Shown here: one piece after another, positions 52,730 through 64,000 of the stretch
Layout of the letters: each line of letters opens with the position of its first letter
Numbering within the stretch: the stretch's first letter is position 1
Assembly (NCBI GenBank): GCA_018873225.1
Contig: JAEILZ010000002.1
Coordinates: 2,046,001 to 2,110,000, forward strand
Source of the DNA: [Phialemoniopsis] sp. UDSM-2020
Taxonomy: Eukaryota; Ascomycota; Sordariomycetes; Thyridiales; Thyridiaceae
DNA: 64,000 nucleotides
Reading direction: 5' to 3'
The notes under the pieces: model-generated
The model's input: only the letters and a program-made list of their open reading frames with translations
Told to the model about the DNA's origin: nothing
Databases searched by the model: none
Position numbers and translations under genes: made by a program

Positions 52730-54888
52730 TTACGAGTACTCCCCTGCTCTCCCCGCCGTGCCGTCCATATCCCATGTCGCAAAAGTCGGGTCCGGCCATG
52801 CCGCGCCCGCCAGCTCCGTGGGGCTGACCCATGAAGCGCTGACCGTATCGAACCACGCGGCCCAGTCGGCCTGCATCGCCTCCGCCGGCTCTGGCGGGCC
52901 AACACTCGGAACCACGGGTGGTGGCCCGGCCATGACGACGCTCGCGTTGGCCGGGGTCGGCACCCGGCTGGGTGCCTTGGGCGGCGCGGTCGTCGCAAAG
53001 TCGAGCGCCTTGAAGGACCGGATGCGCTCGGCCCACTGGTCGAACACGGCGTTGCGCAAAGGCCACCCGAACGGGTGCTGGCGCGTCTTGGCCTCCTCGA
53101 GGCGCAGCGCGAGGCGGTCCATAACGTCGCCGAAGGCCAGCATGTCGGGTGTGCAGCGGTCGGGCCAGCGCCTGCCGTACCAGAGCGAGGTGAGCTTGGC
53201 GAGGGTGACATCGGCGTGGGCGAGCTGCACGAAGAGGGCCATGGGGATGTTGAAGTAGTCGGAGCTGTCGAAGGTGAAGAAGACCTTGAAGAAGGAGCGC
53301 AGGGCGAAGAGGCACTGGCACTGAAGATCCTCCTGGACCGACGAGGGCCCGCGGGCTACGGCGTCGGCGGGCGAGATGGGCGGGGTGTCGGTCAGGGCGA
53401 TCTTGTACAGGTGGATCTCGGCTGTGTGGTAGCTCATGACGATTGATACTGCACAGATGTCAGTGAGTATAAGCTGAATCTTCCATGATCGGCGATGTAG
53501 CGCCTTCCATAGGGGGGGAACTCACCATCTTCACGTAGCACCTCCGGCAAGTTATGCCAAAACTGACTCAGCTCCTCCTGATAGGCCTTGACGAACATCT
53601 GAACTGGTATCCTGTGATCACCACCAAGATCGGCGTCCTTTTGCAGCTGGTAGATCTTCGAGGTGATATACTGCAATCTTGCCAGCTTCGCTAGCCGATA
53701 GTCTTGGCTGAGCGGGTTATTCCGCTCAAAAAGCTTGCAGGCTTCTTCGACCTGTGCCGAGTACTGCAACGCCGTGAGCATGTTGATGCTTGTGGAGATG
53801 GTAGAGCTGAGATAGAAGCAAGCCACAAGGGCCCTCCGCTCCTCAATAGTGTGGCCCATCCCCTCTGGGGGATGTGGTTGCTGCAGAGCGCGGGTAGAAA
53901 ACCTCTCCATGGGTGTCGGTGCCTTGTCTAGGCCGAGGTCCGTAGTGAGAGCCATTGCGACATGCAGCAGATTGGTGATTTGAGGGCTGATAAATATTTG
54001 CGAGCCATACCTACGCCCATTAGTTTCCTATTTCTCAAGATCCAGTCATCGTCCAGTACATACCAGTTGGCAAACACCAGCACACCCTGAAGAAGCTGCA
54101 GGCTCTTGCAGCCCTTCTTGAACAGCTGCTCGCTGATATAGGACATCAATACGCGCGTCAGTCTGTTCTGCTGGTCGATGTCGTGGTAAGATGAAGCCAT
54201 CATAATGGCAAGAAAGATCATGGGCTTCTCCTTGCGCAGAGACATGGCCGTTGCGGTGGGCGATAGTTCAACGAAGGGAGTAAAAAACTCTTGCCGGTGG
54301 CGGAACAGGCGCAAAATTTCTTCAGCATGAGCGTCTGAGATCTGCAGCTCCGCAAATACGGGATCATTCTCGTCCCCCTCCAATGGCGGAGGAGGTGGCG
54401 GCTGCTGGTGGTGCTGCTTCTTGGGAGGTTGGTGGTGAGGAGCCCTGGGCGTACTTGATGATGAACTCTTGACGCCATCTCCATTCTGTTGTGATGTCGG
54501 GGTTGCACTAGACACGTTCAGGTCAGATTCTCTTGCCAGAGGAGACAATCGTATCTCGACCCGCATGGAGAGCTACCTACTTTGACTCGGCCAGACGGCG
54601 CTTCTTCTTCGCCCTAGGGTTGATATGGCACTCCTTGCCTAATCTTTGACACCTACATGCGTACACAACGTCAGAATGTGAGACTCTCATCGAGTGTCGG
54701 GGACCACGTTGCGGCGCCTTGCGCTGCCGGTGGACGTAGCACCGCATGGAGGGCATGTCTCACCTCTCGCATTTCGCGGTGCCGTTGCCATCGTCAGGCC
54801 GTATGCACTTGGCCTTGGAGGCCGCACAGTTGGCGCAGGCCCGGTAGCCTCCCGGAGGCACAAACTTGAGCGTCGTCTCCATGAACAT
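52730..54888 (-). CDS. Zn2Cys6 transcription factor
   Basis: Nuclear regulator of unknown targets. The start is at 54888 (MFMETTLKF) or two codons later. The first intron separates the cluster halves: GGYRACANCAASKAKCIRPD with CERC, then CQRLGKECHINPRAKKKRRL. The cluster has an extended second loop (IRPDDGNGTAKC), as in the PRO1/LEU3-like subgroup. A Gln/Pro-rich stretch (QQPPPPPPLEG) precedes the middle homology region AEEILRLFRHRQEFFTPFVEL. VFANWYVLDDDWILRNR and a long C-terminal part (HTAEIHLYKIAL, RCTPDMLAFGDVMDRL) follow. About five exons. Third-position GC is notably high in the 3' exon. Confidence 0.85.
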
Positions 54889-57800
54889 TGCTTCTCGGCA
54901 GGCTCCTCTTTATGTCGATTCGTGTCAGGTACTCATACCGATGCCCCCCACTCAAGGGAGCAGCTCCGATCGTCGTGAAACGTTGCCCGGCAGGGGCATA
55001 GAAGCAGAACTAGACGTGGGCGGAGAGAATAGACAAGAGTGAAGCAGCAACAAAGAAGAGAATCAAAGCGGCACGGCGAATCACCAAAAGCGTTCTTGGG
55101 CTGGACCCGAGAGTCTGGGAACCTAGCGAAAGGGCCCGGGTCTTTAAAAGGGTCCCAAGGAGCGGGTATGTCTCGCAGCCCCCGGGGCGAGTGGCGTTCG
55201 GGGCCAGCGTACTTGGTAAGCGCGGGTAAAACGGACCTGGACGACGCCCTCCCAAAAGTCCCTCCCGGCCGGTTCCCTCTCTCTGGCTCTCGCCCTTACT
55301 TGACGTCGAGAAATGGAAGAACCCGCTGTGACGGTTAGACTTTCGGGTGCCGGAATTTAGGGTTTTTTTCTGCTTCTCCTCTTCGTCGTCGGGTGGCACG
55401 ACAGCGGCTGGTCCAAGCTCGCTAGAATCCCTGACACAAGCGTGACTTTGCTTTCTTCTGGTCCTTTTTCTTCCCTTCACGCTTGCCCCTCTTCACCCCT
55501 GATTCTTTTTTTGGTGCGCCAAGCAGCACAGCAGCTGAAGCAGAGTTTGATTGAGGGACGGATGACTGGCTTGGTGACGCGAGACGTGAAGGAAAAAGAA
55601 GGTTTGGACCTTTGATGGACCGGACTCTTCAGGTGGTGGCAGGGCAGTGGTGGTAGTGGCGGCACGTGAACTCTGGGCTACTCTTGGGCTAGCAGGTTCT
55701 GGGCCACCAGACTAGCCTTTTGGCCCTTCCAAGAACAGGCAGAGATGAGCCCAAAACTGGGGCCACTCCCAGGTCCAGATCCCCCGATTCAGACAAGTTC
55801 AGTCCCTGCGTCTCCTTTTCCTTTTTTTTCGCCCTCCTTCTCTTTTGCTCTTTTGCTTCCTAGCCCTACCTTCGTATTGCACCTCACTGATGTCATAGGG
55901 CGACGCCGTCCCCCATTCAATCGTTTGCTAAAAACCCAACATACCCGGCGGACACATCCAAAATGGGCACTGGTAGAGAACCTTAAAAAAAAAGGACAAA
56001 GAGCTAACGAAAAGGGGTGGCTTGTAATTTGGGGGAGGGGGACAAAAGTGGTGATGAAATCAGCCGCTGCCCGCCCTGAGATTTGATGGGTGGGGTTGAG
56101 AGGGGTGGCGCCCGTCACCGTCGCCCTACGGATGACAATGGAGGATGGGATGGGGATTGATTTGGAAGAGATGTACTGCACTCGATTGATCTCGATATCA
56201 TCTGATTGACACCTTGCCTCTTATGTTAGATAGAATACCACACATGCAGTAGACGAGACTACACAAGGACGGCCAAGAACATTCGTCGTCCTGGTGCGAT
56301 CAGGAGATTGAGAGATACTCGCTGAACAGCGGCGGGGGCGATGGTAAGAGTGTAGTACCAGTGCACACCTGGGATTTGCCTTTCGACTAGTCGCCGCCTG
56401 TCCAACTTGTCAAGCAAACTGAGTCGACAGCGAGCTAAAATGGCGCGTGGAGACGCTCAAGTGCTCTAGCCTCGACCTTAGCTGGCTGGGTAAGCACCAG
56501 GCACTTCGGGTCTGATATCATCAATAGCTGGCGACGATGACGATGGAAGGGAAATGCATCGGGAATTGCGATGATGAGTAAACAAGAGACTTGACTTCCT
56601 GCTACCGTCATTCCGCAGTTGTCCAGGACCCGCTCTGGCTGCGACCGTAGCAAAAAAGACAGAAGGCATCAGGTTCATCTTCGAGATATTGGCTCCTGCG
56701 TGCGGATGCATGAATCGCGTCTGGGTTCTGAAGAGTACCATGTCCCGTGCGGCGTACGGCACAGTAGCCTTAGTTAGGTCGACGGCGAGGAAAGAGAGTG
56801 TGAGGAAGAAAGCCCCCTCCCCAAGAATAGAAAACACGGGAGAGCGACCCTTCTGTCGCACGAGACCACGGGCGTCGATGGAGGTGGCGTCGGCCGAATG
56901 ACCCAGGCTGGCATTCTGGGAGCCGCGGAGGCGGTCAAGAAGGGGGCTTGGCAGCGCTGTCTGTGCCGGCCTGTGATGGGCCAGATGGCATCCTCTGCCG
57001 TCCGCCACATGGGGCTCTCTTCCGTCCCAATGGGCCGGGCTTGGGGAGAGAGCCAGTGGCTGGCTGACTGACTTGCTTCCGACCAGCCGGCTATCACCTC
57101 CTCCACGCCTGCATCTCCCACGATGGAACTTGCCGTCAGAAGGCATATCTTGGATAACAGAGTTAAAGCAATCAACATTAATTGCCCCTTCTCTCCACAC
57201 TCTACTGCCTCACTAAAGTTCCAGCTCAACCCAGTTACTCGAGTGACGTTATGTACATACTTTGATCTGCTCCTTGCCTATTCGAACCGGGTACAGAGTT
57301 TCAGAACGAGAGATCGACATGGCAGTCAGGTCATGAGCCACTCTGAAATCGACCTCTGCTCGACGGCCTCCAGACAGGCCTCAGGGCCTTCGTCACCAAT
57401 GAGCGGCAGGCAAATGCCGGCCGAAACAGCAAGCCAGTCAGGTCCAAGGTGGGATCTGCGAATCCTTGGTCGATCAACAAACGTCTAGGAGTGGGTGTGC
57501 AGATAACTTATGCCGTCAATGTCTGGGGTAATGTCAGGGCGGCGAAGCTGGCGTTTGTCCATCAGGAAGCCCGATCGATATCGTGTCAGACCATCAGATC
57601 ACTATTGTGCATCAAGAACCCGTGGTGTAGGTGAATATGTCTATGCCTCAATTATCCCGGGAACCTCAGATAACTACATCAAACAACCGGCACTTGCCCG
57701 TAGGCTATACATCGTCACAGTGCACGATTCTCTACCCTCCCACTTCCGGAGCCGAACTGGCTCATCTAGGGCCAGCTGTGTCGGGCTGGCCCTCAAAATC

Positions 57801-58250
57801 TACAACGAACGCTATGCTTCAGAACAGCGTACGTGCGTCCCCAACCGAGTCCGACAAAGAGGACAGAGGCACAAGGCGTCCGTCCTCTCGCCGTAAATCG
57901 GTTGTCCGCATCCGCGGCGGACGGTAGATAATCTCCACAAGCTCGGCACAGACGCGAGAAATCAGGTCGGATGATATGTGCGTCGAAGAGCCAATCATGT
58001 CTTGAGACATCAATGAAAGCAAGATCTAGTAAAGGAGAGGACGGCGTAGGGGCGAGCGACATTCCCCAAGGTATCACGTCCAGTTTCGTGACCCGCAAAA
58101 TGTGCATCCCTACACCTCGAATAAACGCCACCTAAAACTTGTGTCGGCAAAGGATCGGAATCGCCGGCAGCAAGAGTTGAATTCCAAACGCCGAATATGC
58201 CAATGGACAGGTAAGGTACAGGTCGTCGTGCGTCATGACTGGGGAAGAAC
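54889..58250. other. Long intergenic region, no supported gene
   Basis: 3.4 kb. Several frames of 100-240 codons exist on both strands, but they overlap each other, are low-complexity (Arg/Ser/Pro), and show no domain or plausible splice structure. Pyrimidine-rich tracts around 55380-55500 and 55800-55870 look like leader or promoter sequence. I see no tRNA or repeat. Confidence 0.45.
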
Positions 58251-59277
58251 TCAAGCGTTGGTAACCTGTTTGGATGAACTTCTGTCAGTTTCCGATTCCA
58301 AGGTGCATTTTCATGACATGGTCAACTTACCCGGAGGATCCTTCTTGAGTAGTCTTCGTTGTCGGCAATACTTCCAGAGCTCATCCTGCGCTGAGCCATG
58401 ACGGGGTCCATGCGGGAATCCGACGCGGAATAGCCACCACTGCTGCCAGGAGGCTTGCCCGAGTTCATGAAGGCGTTCACTGCGGCGTTACGGCGGTGCT
58501 CCTCTTCAATCTCGCGGTTGCGGCGGCGGCGCATGACGAAGAAGATACCACCAACAGCAGCGCCGATGACAACGACACCGACCACCACACCAGCAGCAAT
58601 GCCGGCGGTGTTGGGCTTCGACTTGTTGTTATCACTAGATGGGGCAGGCGTGTTGCTCTCGGTTACGAACACGGTCGGTGGAACTATGGCCTGTGTTAGT
58701 GACTGGTTATCAACATTCACAACAGTGGAGCCAACATACCTGATGAAGTAGTAGCTGCAGTCGGCTTGGATGAATCGCTTGATGTGCTAGACGGGTCGGG
58801 CGCATACTTGACGTCGACCAGCTCGACACCAGTGTTGTATACGGTATAGTATCCCAGACCACCACCTAGAAAGAGCAAAAGGGTCAGTCAAAGCCAAAAA
58901 GAAAACGTCGTTTATCGTGAGAAAATCATACAAGCTTCACCGAAGCCAGTGCATGTGGTGTTGCACATCTTGTCATCAGCCAGGCTGCTCTTCGGCGGGT
59001 ATGAGTCGCCGCAGTAGCATTTTTGGCCCTGGGTGGTGGCGGCAACCTTCTTGCCTAGTGCCTGGCAAATGGTCTTGCCGCACTTATCCTTGGACATGAA
59101 GTCCGGTGACGAGTTGAACTCGAGATCTCCGAATGATGAGAAGCATCCCTGAACAACAGGAATCATTGGTTTAGGGGCAGATGAAGGCTCCTGGACGGCG
59201 GGGGCTCGGACAACCTTGTCCGGGAGAGCCGACACGCCCATCGCCATCAGAGCTGTCAAGGCGTAGAATGACTTCAT
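58251..59277 (-). CDS. WSC-domain cell-wall integrity sensor-like membrane protein
   Basis: Plasma-membrane mechanosensor type that signals wall stress to Rho1/Pkc1. Exons 59277-58932, 58865-58740, 58683-58331 and 58265-58251 give 279 aa. Signal peptide MKSFYALTALMAMGVSALP. The WSC domain (about 44-140) has its cysteines in QGCFSSFGD, DKCGKTICQ, KCYCGDSYPP, NTTCTGFGEAC and the WSC end LGYYTVYNTG. A short Ser/Thr-rich stalk follows, then one membrane helix, AGIAAGVVVGVVVIGAAVGGIFFV, and a basic cytosolic start, MRRRRNRE. The tail has RRMSSGSIADNEDYSRRILRVTNA; the last four residues come from a 15-nt final exon and resemble the conserved ending of fungal WSC sensors. Confidence 0.92.
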
Positions 59278-62200
59278 TTTGACTCGTCTCTTTCGTCCAG
59301 TTCCTGGTCGATGAATTGATCGGGTTATGGCGGGTTTGGTATCGACAATCGATACGCTTCTTCCGGGTCCTCGACTATCGGGCGAGGACGAGAGCTATTG
59401 ACTATATCGATGAGTGATGCTTCGAGTTGAGTGAGAGCCTTTTATTGCTGGAAAAAGGCAAATGAGAAAACTAGATCGCTTTGAAAGAAAGATGGCTCGC
59501 TATGTGATTCCGCGTGGCGGATCGTGGGTGAAAAAAGGGTGTCAAAAGAATCGAACAAGTAATGAGATGTTGATGATCGAATTGAAAGGCAAGACGCGAT
59601 GGTCTTTGTTGACTTGGGTTTGTTTGTCTGTCGTCGATGATGCTGGTTCTCTCCCTTTGTGGGCTCGTTCACAGGTGGGTGGACATTTGAGTGCCTTTTC
59701 TTGTCGCTTGCCGAGTGTGAGAACAATCGATAAAGGTCGAAGAGAAAGTGTCTGTCAAGGGCGACTTTGTTCGGGTTCGGTTCGTCGATTGAAGGGATAG
59801 TGACCGACTTTGGATAGACGGGATGACTGTGATCGGAATGAAACGAGTGAAAACCGAGTCACAAGTGATGCAGGAAGCAAGAGTGGAGGGAGCGTGGCCT
59901 GTTTTGTTGAAAGGGGGGAGAAATGGAACACGAGCCCTGGGAGGGAGAGGAGAGGAAGAGGTGAGTGAGAGGGAAGGGGATATTGATGGGATGGGGCCAT
60001 CCAATCCACCTGGGTGCTGGTGCTGCGTGCAAAAGCGGGCAAGTCGCTGGGTCTTTTTTCGGGGGTGGGAAGAGAGGGGGTGTGGATAACTTGGGCCACG
60101 GGGGGAGGGGATCACGGACAGTGCGAGAGACAGGACAGAGAAACACACTTGTATGGCAGTACTGACGGATAGCGAGATGGGCACAAGAGTTCACTGCAAT
60201 GCTGTACGTACTGTGCTGGAACCACGCCATCTGGGGGCGCTGCGAGCCGGCGCGCGAGAGAGGGGGTGGATTGATATCTGGGAAATTACAGCGGATCTCC
60301 ACGGGTACCGACATCCCCCAAAGGTGTGCAACGCTTGTCAGCCAGCGAAAAAGGCAGCAGCACAGTGTGTCTCGGTGCACACTCGCCAGGTACCAATTCC
60401 TGGTTCAGTTGGTCGAACCCCCCTGCAGAGCTCCTCTGTTTTCCTATTTTTCCTTTTAAACGCGTTTCCTGATGCTTGTTGTGTGGTTGTGTTCCTGGCA
60501 GTAGCCACCCCACTACTGCTTCACCAACCGCCCATTGGGTTTAGAGCGATGGGGATCGGAGCAGGGGATGCAGCCAATGAAACCCGGTAATCGAGCAGAT
60601 GCCCCGGTCATTTCAGGTACCATTGGCCAGAACCGCTGCTCCCGTCTCCAGTTTTACCCCCTGCTGGGGGTTAAAAACGAGCGAAATAGTCTTCGATCCA
60701 ACCGACTCAAAAACCTGGACAAGCGCCAGGAACAGCTGCTGCTTTCAGGGGAAAGCAATGTCGATCCCTCTGCTACCCACCACGCCGACCTTTCTGGATC
60801 TCGTTGGTCCTGCCTCGACAAAACAGCCGGACCTGCGACACAGAAATTACAATCTGGACAGAATCGAACGGGAAGGAAACGATCGGACAGACTTGACTTC
60901 TCCTCGGGGTGACAGGTCTGGTCTTTGATCAGTGGACACGGCAACTTGGCAAGTTAGTGGCTGTTAGGCGAACACGGTCCGAACCCCTCTGCGCGACTAA
61001 CTGAAGTTTGACAATCTCGCTCTCAATTTCGTACCACACCAGGGCCTTGATCAGTTGGTTCTGTCAGCACAGGCTGCATGTGGGCACTTGATTAACTGAC
61101 ACTTCAACTGTGTGGTGCAGTTCCGGTAGTACTGTGCAGTGAGCGCGTAGCACAGTGTGCCCATCCACTTCGCGGGGGNNNNNNNNNNCCCCCCCCCCCC
61201 CCCCCCCCCCCTTTGTGAAGCAGACAAATCACCGCAATCGTGCAGCAGGTCGCGATGCCAATTGACCTTTACTGCCGTTGCTCTCAAGGATGGATGTATC
61301 TCGAGTGCTGGTCTGTTCATCCCAGCCATCCATCCTTGGATCCAACATTCGACGAAGTGGCCGTGGCCGTGGCGACGTATCCATAGCGATCAGAGCCAGA
61401 TTCATGTTTGTGGCTGTTGTTTCAGGTATGTTCAGGACTGTTTACCTGTGCCTAGGCAGCGCCACAGTAGCCTTAGCGGCTCGCACGGAGATGGATACTT
61501 GACAGTTATGCATCCACGCGGCGGACACCACCACAAGGCGGGACTGCATGCCTCTGCTATCAAGGTGGCATCAGGGTGCTCACTCAGTCCCCAAAATAGC
61601 GTGATGCCGCCGAATTTCGTGGTCGGGCAGCATTCACTGCAAAAGCACCACCAAAGAAAAGAATCACAAACAATTGACCAGACCGAGCATGCCGCATGTT
61701 GAATACGAGCATCACAAGTCCAGGCACGTCATCCCAATCCTGCTGCCGGCCTCTTGGCTGTACGTGGCTTGCATTAGATAGGCCGTAAAAAGCAACACGA
61801 ACCCACCCATCCTCCAAAGCAGCAGGGTCAGGCTTCACTGCATGCACGACAGCATTCAATTGTCTTGTCGTTCCGTGATTCATCCATCTCAACATCTTTC
61901 GTTCGTAGACTGTGGTCCACCCGAGCCGTATGACATGTTGCCGTCGGTCGACTCGACTCAATACACACAATGTTATACACTGTATCTCGTACGCCCTCAA
62001 TGCGAGCGACTTTGGCAATTTGGTCCAGCCAGCACGCACTGTGTCGCAAGCAATCGCACATGCGTTCAAGCAGCAGGGATGAGGGGGAAAGGCATCCGTC
62101 GCTGCGGCAGCTTGCCTGAACTGGACGGAGATTGAATACAGCACAGCCTCGACGCCAGGAACGAGGATAAGACCCGGCAAACCTTGGTCGCATGAGGATG

Positions 62201-64000
62201 CGACGGAGATCATGCATGCGAAACAAGATCTTCCCGCGCCCAAGCCCCCAATGGTCCAACTGTTTATAGGACCACCGTGCACTTCTACGCACAAAGGTAA
62301 AAGATCAGACGGATTGACAAAGGATAAGCACGAATGCGCTCGGGGCCATTTCCAGAGACGGCAAACCGATCCTCGCTTGCGACCATCAATCATCATTCCC
62401 TGGTAGAGGTAAGAGTGTGTATGTACATTACCATACACATCATTAGACCATGTACATGCATATGCACAATCCTGACCTGGATGTCATTTTGATACACCAG
62501 CACAAAGGCCATATGCAAGGGACGGGCTCCCACCAGGGCAGATCATCCCTCGCCAGCAACAAGCACCCAACGCTCGTCTATTTCGAAATGCTCTATCCAA
62601 AATTCAATTCCTGAACCTCCTTCCGGGCGCAACTTTTGACAGCCCTCTGAACATTAAGGTTATGCGTGCTTACATGCTGAACTAGTGAGGAACAGCATTC
62701 CTGTCGTGCGGAGCGACCCCATCACGCGTGGCTTTTGTTTCCACAGTGTTTTACCGTGGATGACGATGACAACGCGAGTTCCTGCATTCCAGTCCAGAGG
62801 CGGCGCGCGTCTATGACCACGCCTCTTTGCCTGTCTCTGTCTCATTGTTGACTGTTCATTCGGAGAGTACGTAAAGCATTGCCAAGGTGCATTGTGCCAT
62901 TATTTGCAATAGAGGCGAATCTCTCGTGGCCTCGAATTTTTGTGAGCATCTTGGCCGTCAATAAATCCCGCCCGCCAAGACCGCTTTTGCGAATGACGCG
63001 CCGCCGCGATGAAGTGCTACTGCTCCGCCCGGAGGAACCCGCGCGATCGTGCTCGCTCCTCGATCCAGCTCTCACCAACTGTACTGTACGGGGCCTGTGG
63101 ACCAGAGCAGCGGGAGCTGTTCGTGCCGACTCTCTAGTGGCCACGGCTAGTTTTTCTGGCAGCTTGGCTAGTCCGGGCTTGCCGGCGCGAGCAGGCAAAG
63201 TAGGTGCGGTGCTTGTGAAAGCCGAAGTGCATCAATCATCTACGTAGATACCCAAATGTTGAATGACCTGTCAAACCATTCATGTCTTGCTCAATGACGG
63301 GATATCGAAATGAGGCTCAATTATCAAAGGCTCCCTGGAAAGACCCGTTTCATGCTGGGACCCTGTGCCGCTGCGTGGCTGAACCCTCATCGAGATTAAG
63401 GATGCTGGGCTTGCTGACTTTGCTTCTTGCAGCGAGCGCACCAGCGAGCGGCCCACAGTGGAGAGCAGCACACGCCAAAATCCAAGGACGAGCCTCCTGG
63501 CATCGACTGAGGTCTAGAAGTGCACGTTCCAGCTTGGTCATCTTGCTGCACGGAAAAAGGAGCAATTTCACTGCTCCCAGACACTGTACTTTATCCCTCT
63601 GCACTGTCCAAAGATTTGACTGAGGTTCTCGAAGCCAAAAGACACACGAGTACTCCGTAGATTTGCTCGTAGACTTCACACATCCCCGTTCCCCGCGTGG
63701 GTGCCCTGGAGCGTGAAGCTGACCAGAGTCCACCCTGTATCATGGCAGAATCCTTGCCTCGTCAGTCGCCCATGCCTGTCCCAAAACCAAGCGACTTACA
63801 TAACTAGGCATTCTCTGACCTTCCACCACCACAGAACAAAATCTGCCTCGTGATTGTGGGGAGGTAGCAAGCATGTGGGGGTGGTCTCGTCCGTGCTGAG
63901 ATGCGAGCTTTTCTTGAAGCTCGGGATTTTTGGCGGCCTTGAGGAGAGGTTCCACAACCAAGCCTTCTCAGCTGAAAAGTCCGACTCCGGCACAGTCGCC
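59278..64000. other. Long gene-poor region upstream of the WSC gene
   Basis: 4.7 kb in which I cannot support a gene. The first 0.8 kb is polypyrimidine-rich on the minus strand, as in long fungal 5' leaders. The longest frame (61584-62438, minus, 284 codons) has no domain and a Cys/His-rich random composition. At the right edge (about 63740-63993, minus) the frame containing EPLLKAAKNPELQEKLASQ, followed by a tatgtaagt donor-like site, might be an exon of a gene beyond the window. Confidence 0.4.
61179..61211. other. Assembly gap of 10 N flanked by G5 and a 23-base C run
   Basis: Bases 61179-61188 are N; 61174-61178 are G and 61189-61211 are all C. This is a placeholder gap at a homopolymer where reads fail, so true length and linkage here are unknown. 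Confidence 0.95.

Noticed and set aside
55010..55480. 156-codon open frame, Arg/Lys-rich with a hydrophobic end
   Set aside because: Lies in polypyrimidine leader-like DNA; the hydrophobic tail is the only protein-like feature.
56478..57200. 240-codon open frame on the minus strand
   Set aside because: Low-complexity, overlapped by frames on both strands, no recognisable motif or splice structure.
57281..57300. Possible tRNA B-box (ggttcgaat on the minus strand)
   Set aside because: No A-box at the right distance and no cloverleaf could be formed.
57950..57959. CTCGGCACAG, near match to the region B motif
   Set aside because: Only 8-9 of 11 positions match and it is far from the cluster; likewise CTCGTGCCC at 31018 and 32699 are half-sites.
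61584..62438. 284-codon open frame on the minus strand
   Set aside because: No domain, signal or family-like pattern; Cys/Trp-rich composition looks random and it overlaps many other frames near an assembly gap.

Overview
The window is nuclear DNA of a filamentous ascomycete (Pezizomycotina, probably Sordariomycetes). Most genes carry short 50-110 nt GT-AG introns. Several Zn2Cys6 regulators and MFS carriers are present, together with fungal families such as WSC and DUF1996 and a BAS2-like secreted protein. I rebuilt most gene models by joining exons across splice sites and checking reading-frame sums. No tRNA, rRNA, transposon or CRISPR was recognised. A 10-N assembly gap lies at 61179-61188.

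Region A (1-15.5 kb) looks like an aromatic-acid (gentisate) catabolic cluster. It holds a zinc alcohol dehydrogenase (5' end outside the window), a vanillin/salicylaldehyde-type aldehyde dehydrogenase, an NAD-dependent epimerase-like protein, an SDR with an apparent frameshift, gentisate 1,2-dioxygenase, a fumarylacetoacetase-family hydrolase that would cleave the ring-opened product, a Zn2Cys6 regulator and an MFS carrier. CCGCGG-centred sites recur in its promoters.

Region B (16.3-30.8 kb) is the most interesting part. It contains a secreted apiosidase-like (DUF4038/GH140-type) glycoside hydrolase, a DhaK-DhaL kinase, a class II ketose-bisphosphate aldolase, an RpiB-type isomerase, an L-threonate-dehydrogenase-like tandem protein with a degenerate second half, an AKR7-type reductase, a Zn2Cys6 regulator and an ACS-family MFS carrier. 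All five promoter regions of this block contain one copy of CTCGTGCCGAR, and I found the motif nowhere else in the window. This argues for one regulon that releases, imports, reduces or oxidises, phosphorylates, isomerises and cleaves an unusual short or branched sugar. Apiose, erythrulose/threitol or a related C4/C5 compound are candidates; the substrate is inference.

Region C (31-42.4 kb) is mixed: a BAS2-like small cysteine-rich secreted protein, a probable GPI-tailed protein, a DUF1996 protein, an EthD protein, an M19 dipeptidase, a Zn2Cys6 regulator and an ACS-type MFS carrier.

Region D (43.1-52.3 kb) is a fungal MAL cluster with an alpha-glucoside permease, a divergent Zn2Cys6 activator and a GH13 maltase. 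A type I sulfatase is divergent from the maltase, and an alpha/beta hydrolase follows. A perfect 11-bp palindrome, CTCGGTCCGAG, occurs in both MAL promoters.

Region E (52.7-64 kb) has one more Zn2Cys6 regulator and a WSC-domain cell-wall sensor, separated and followed by long stretches in which I see no convincing gene.
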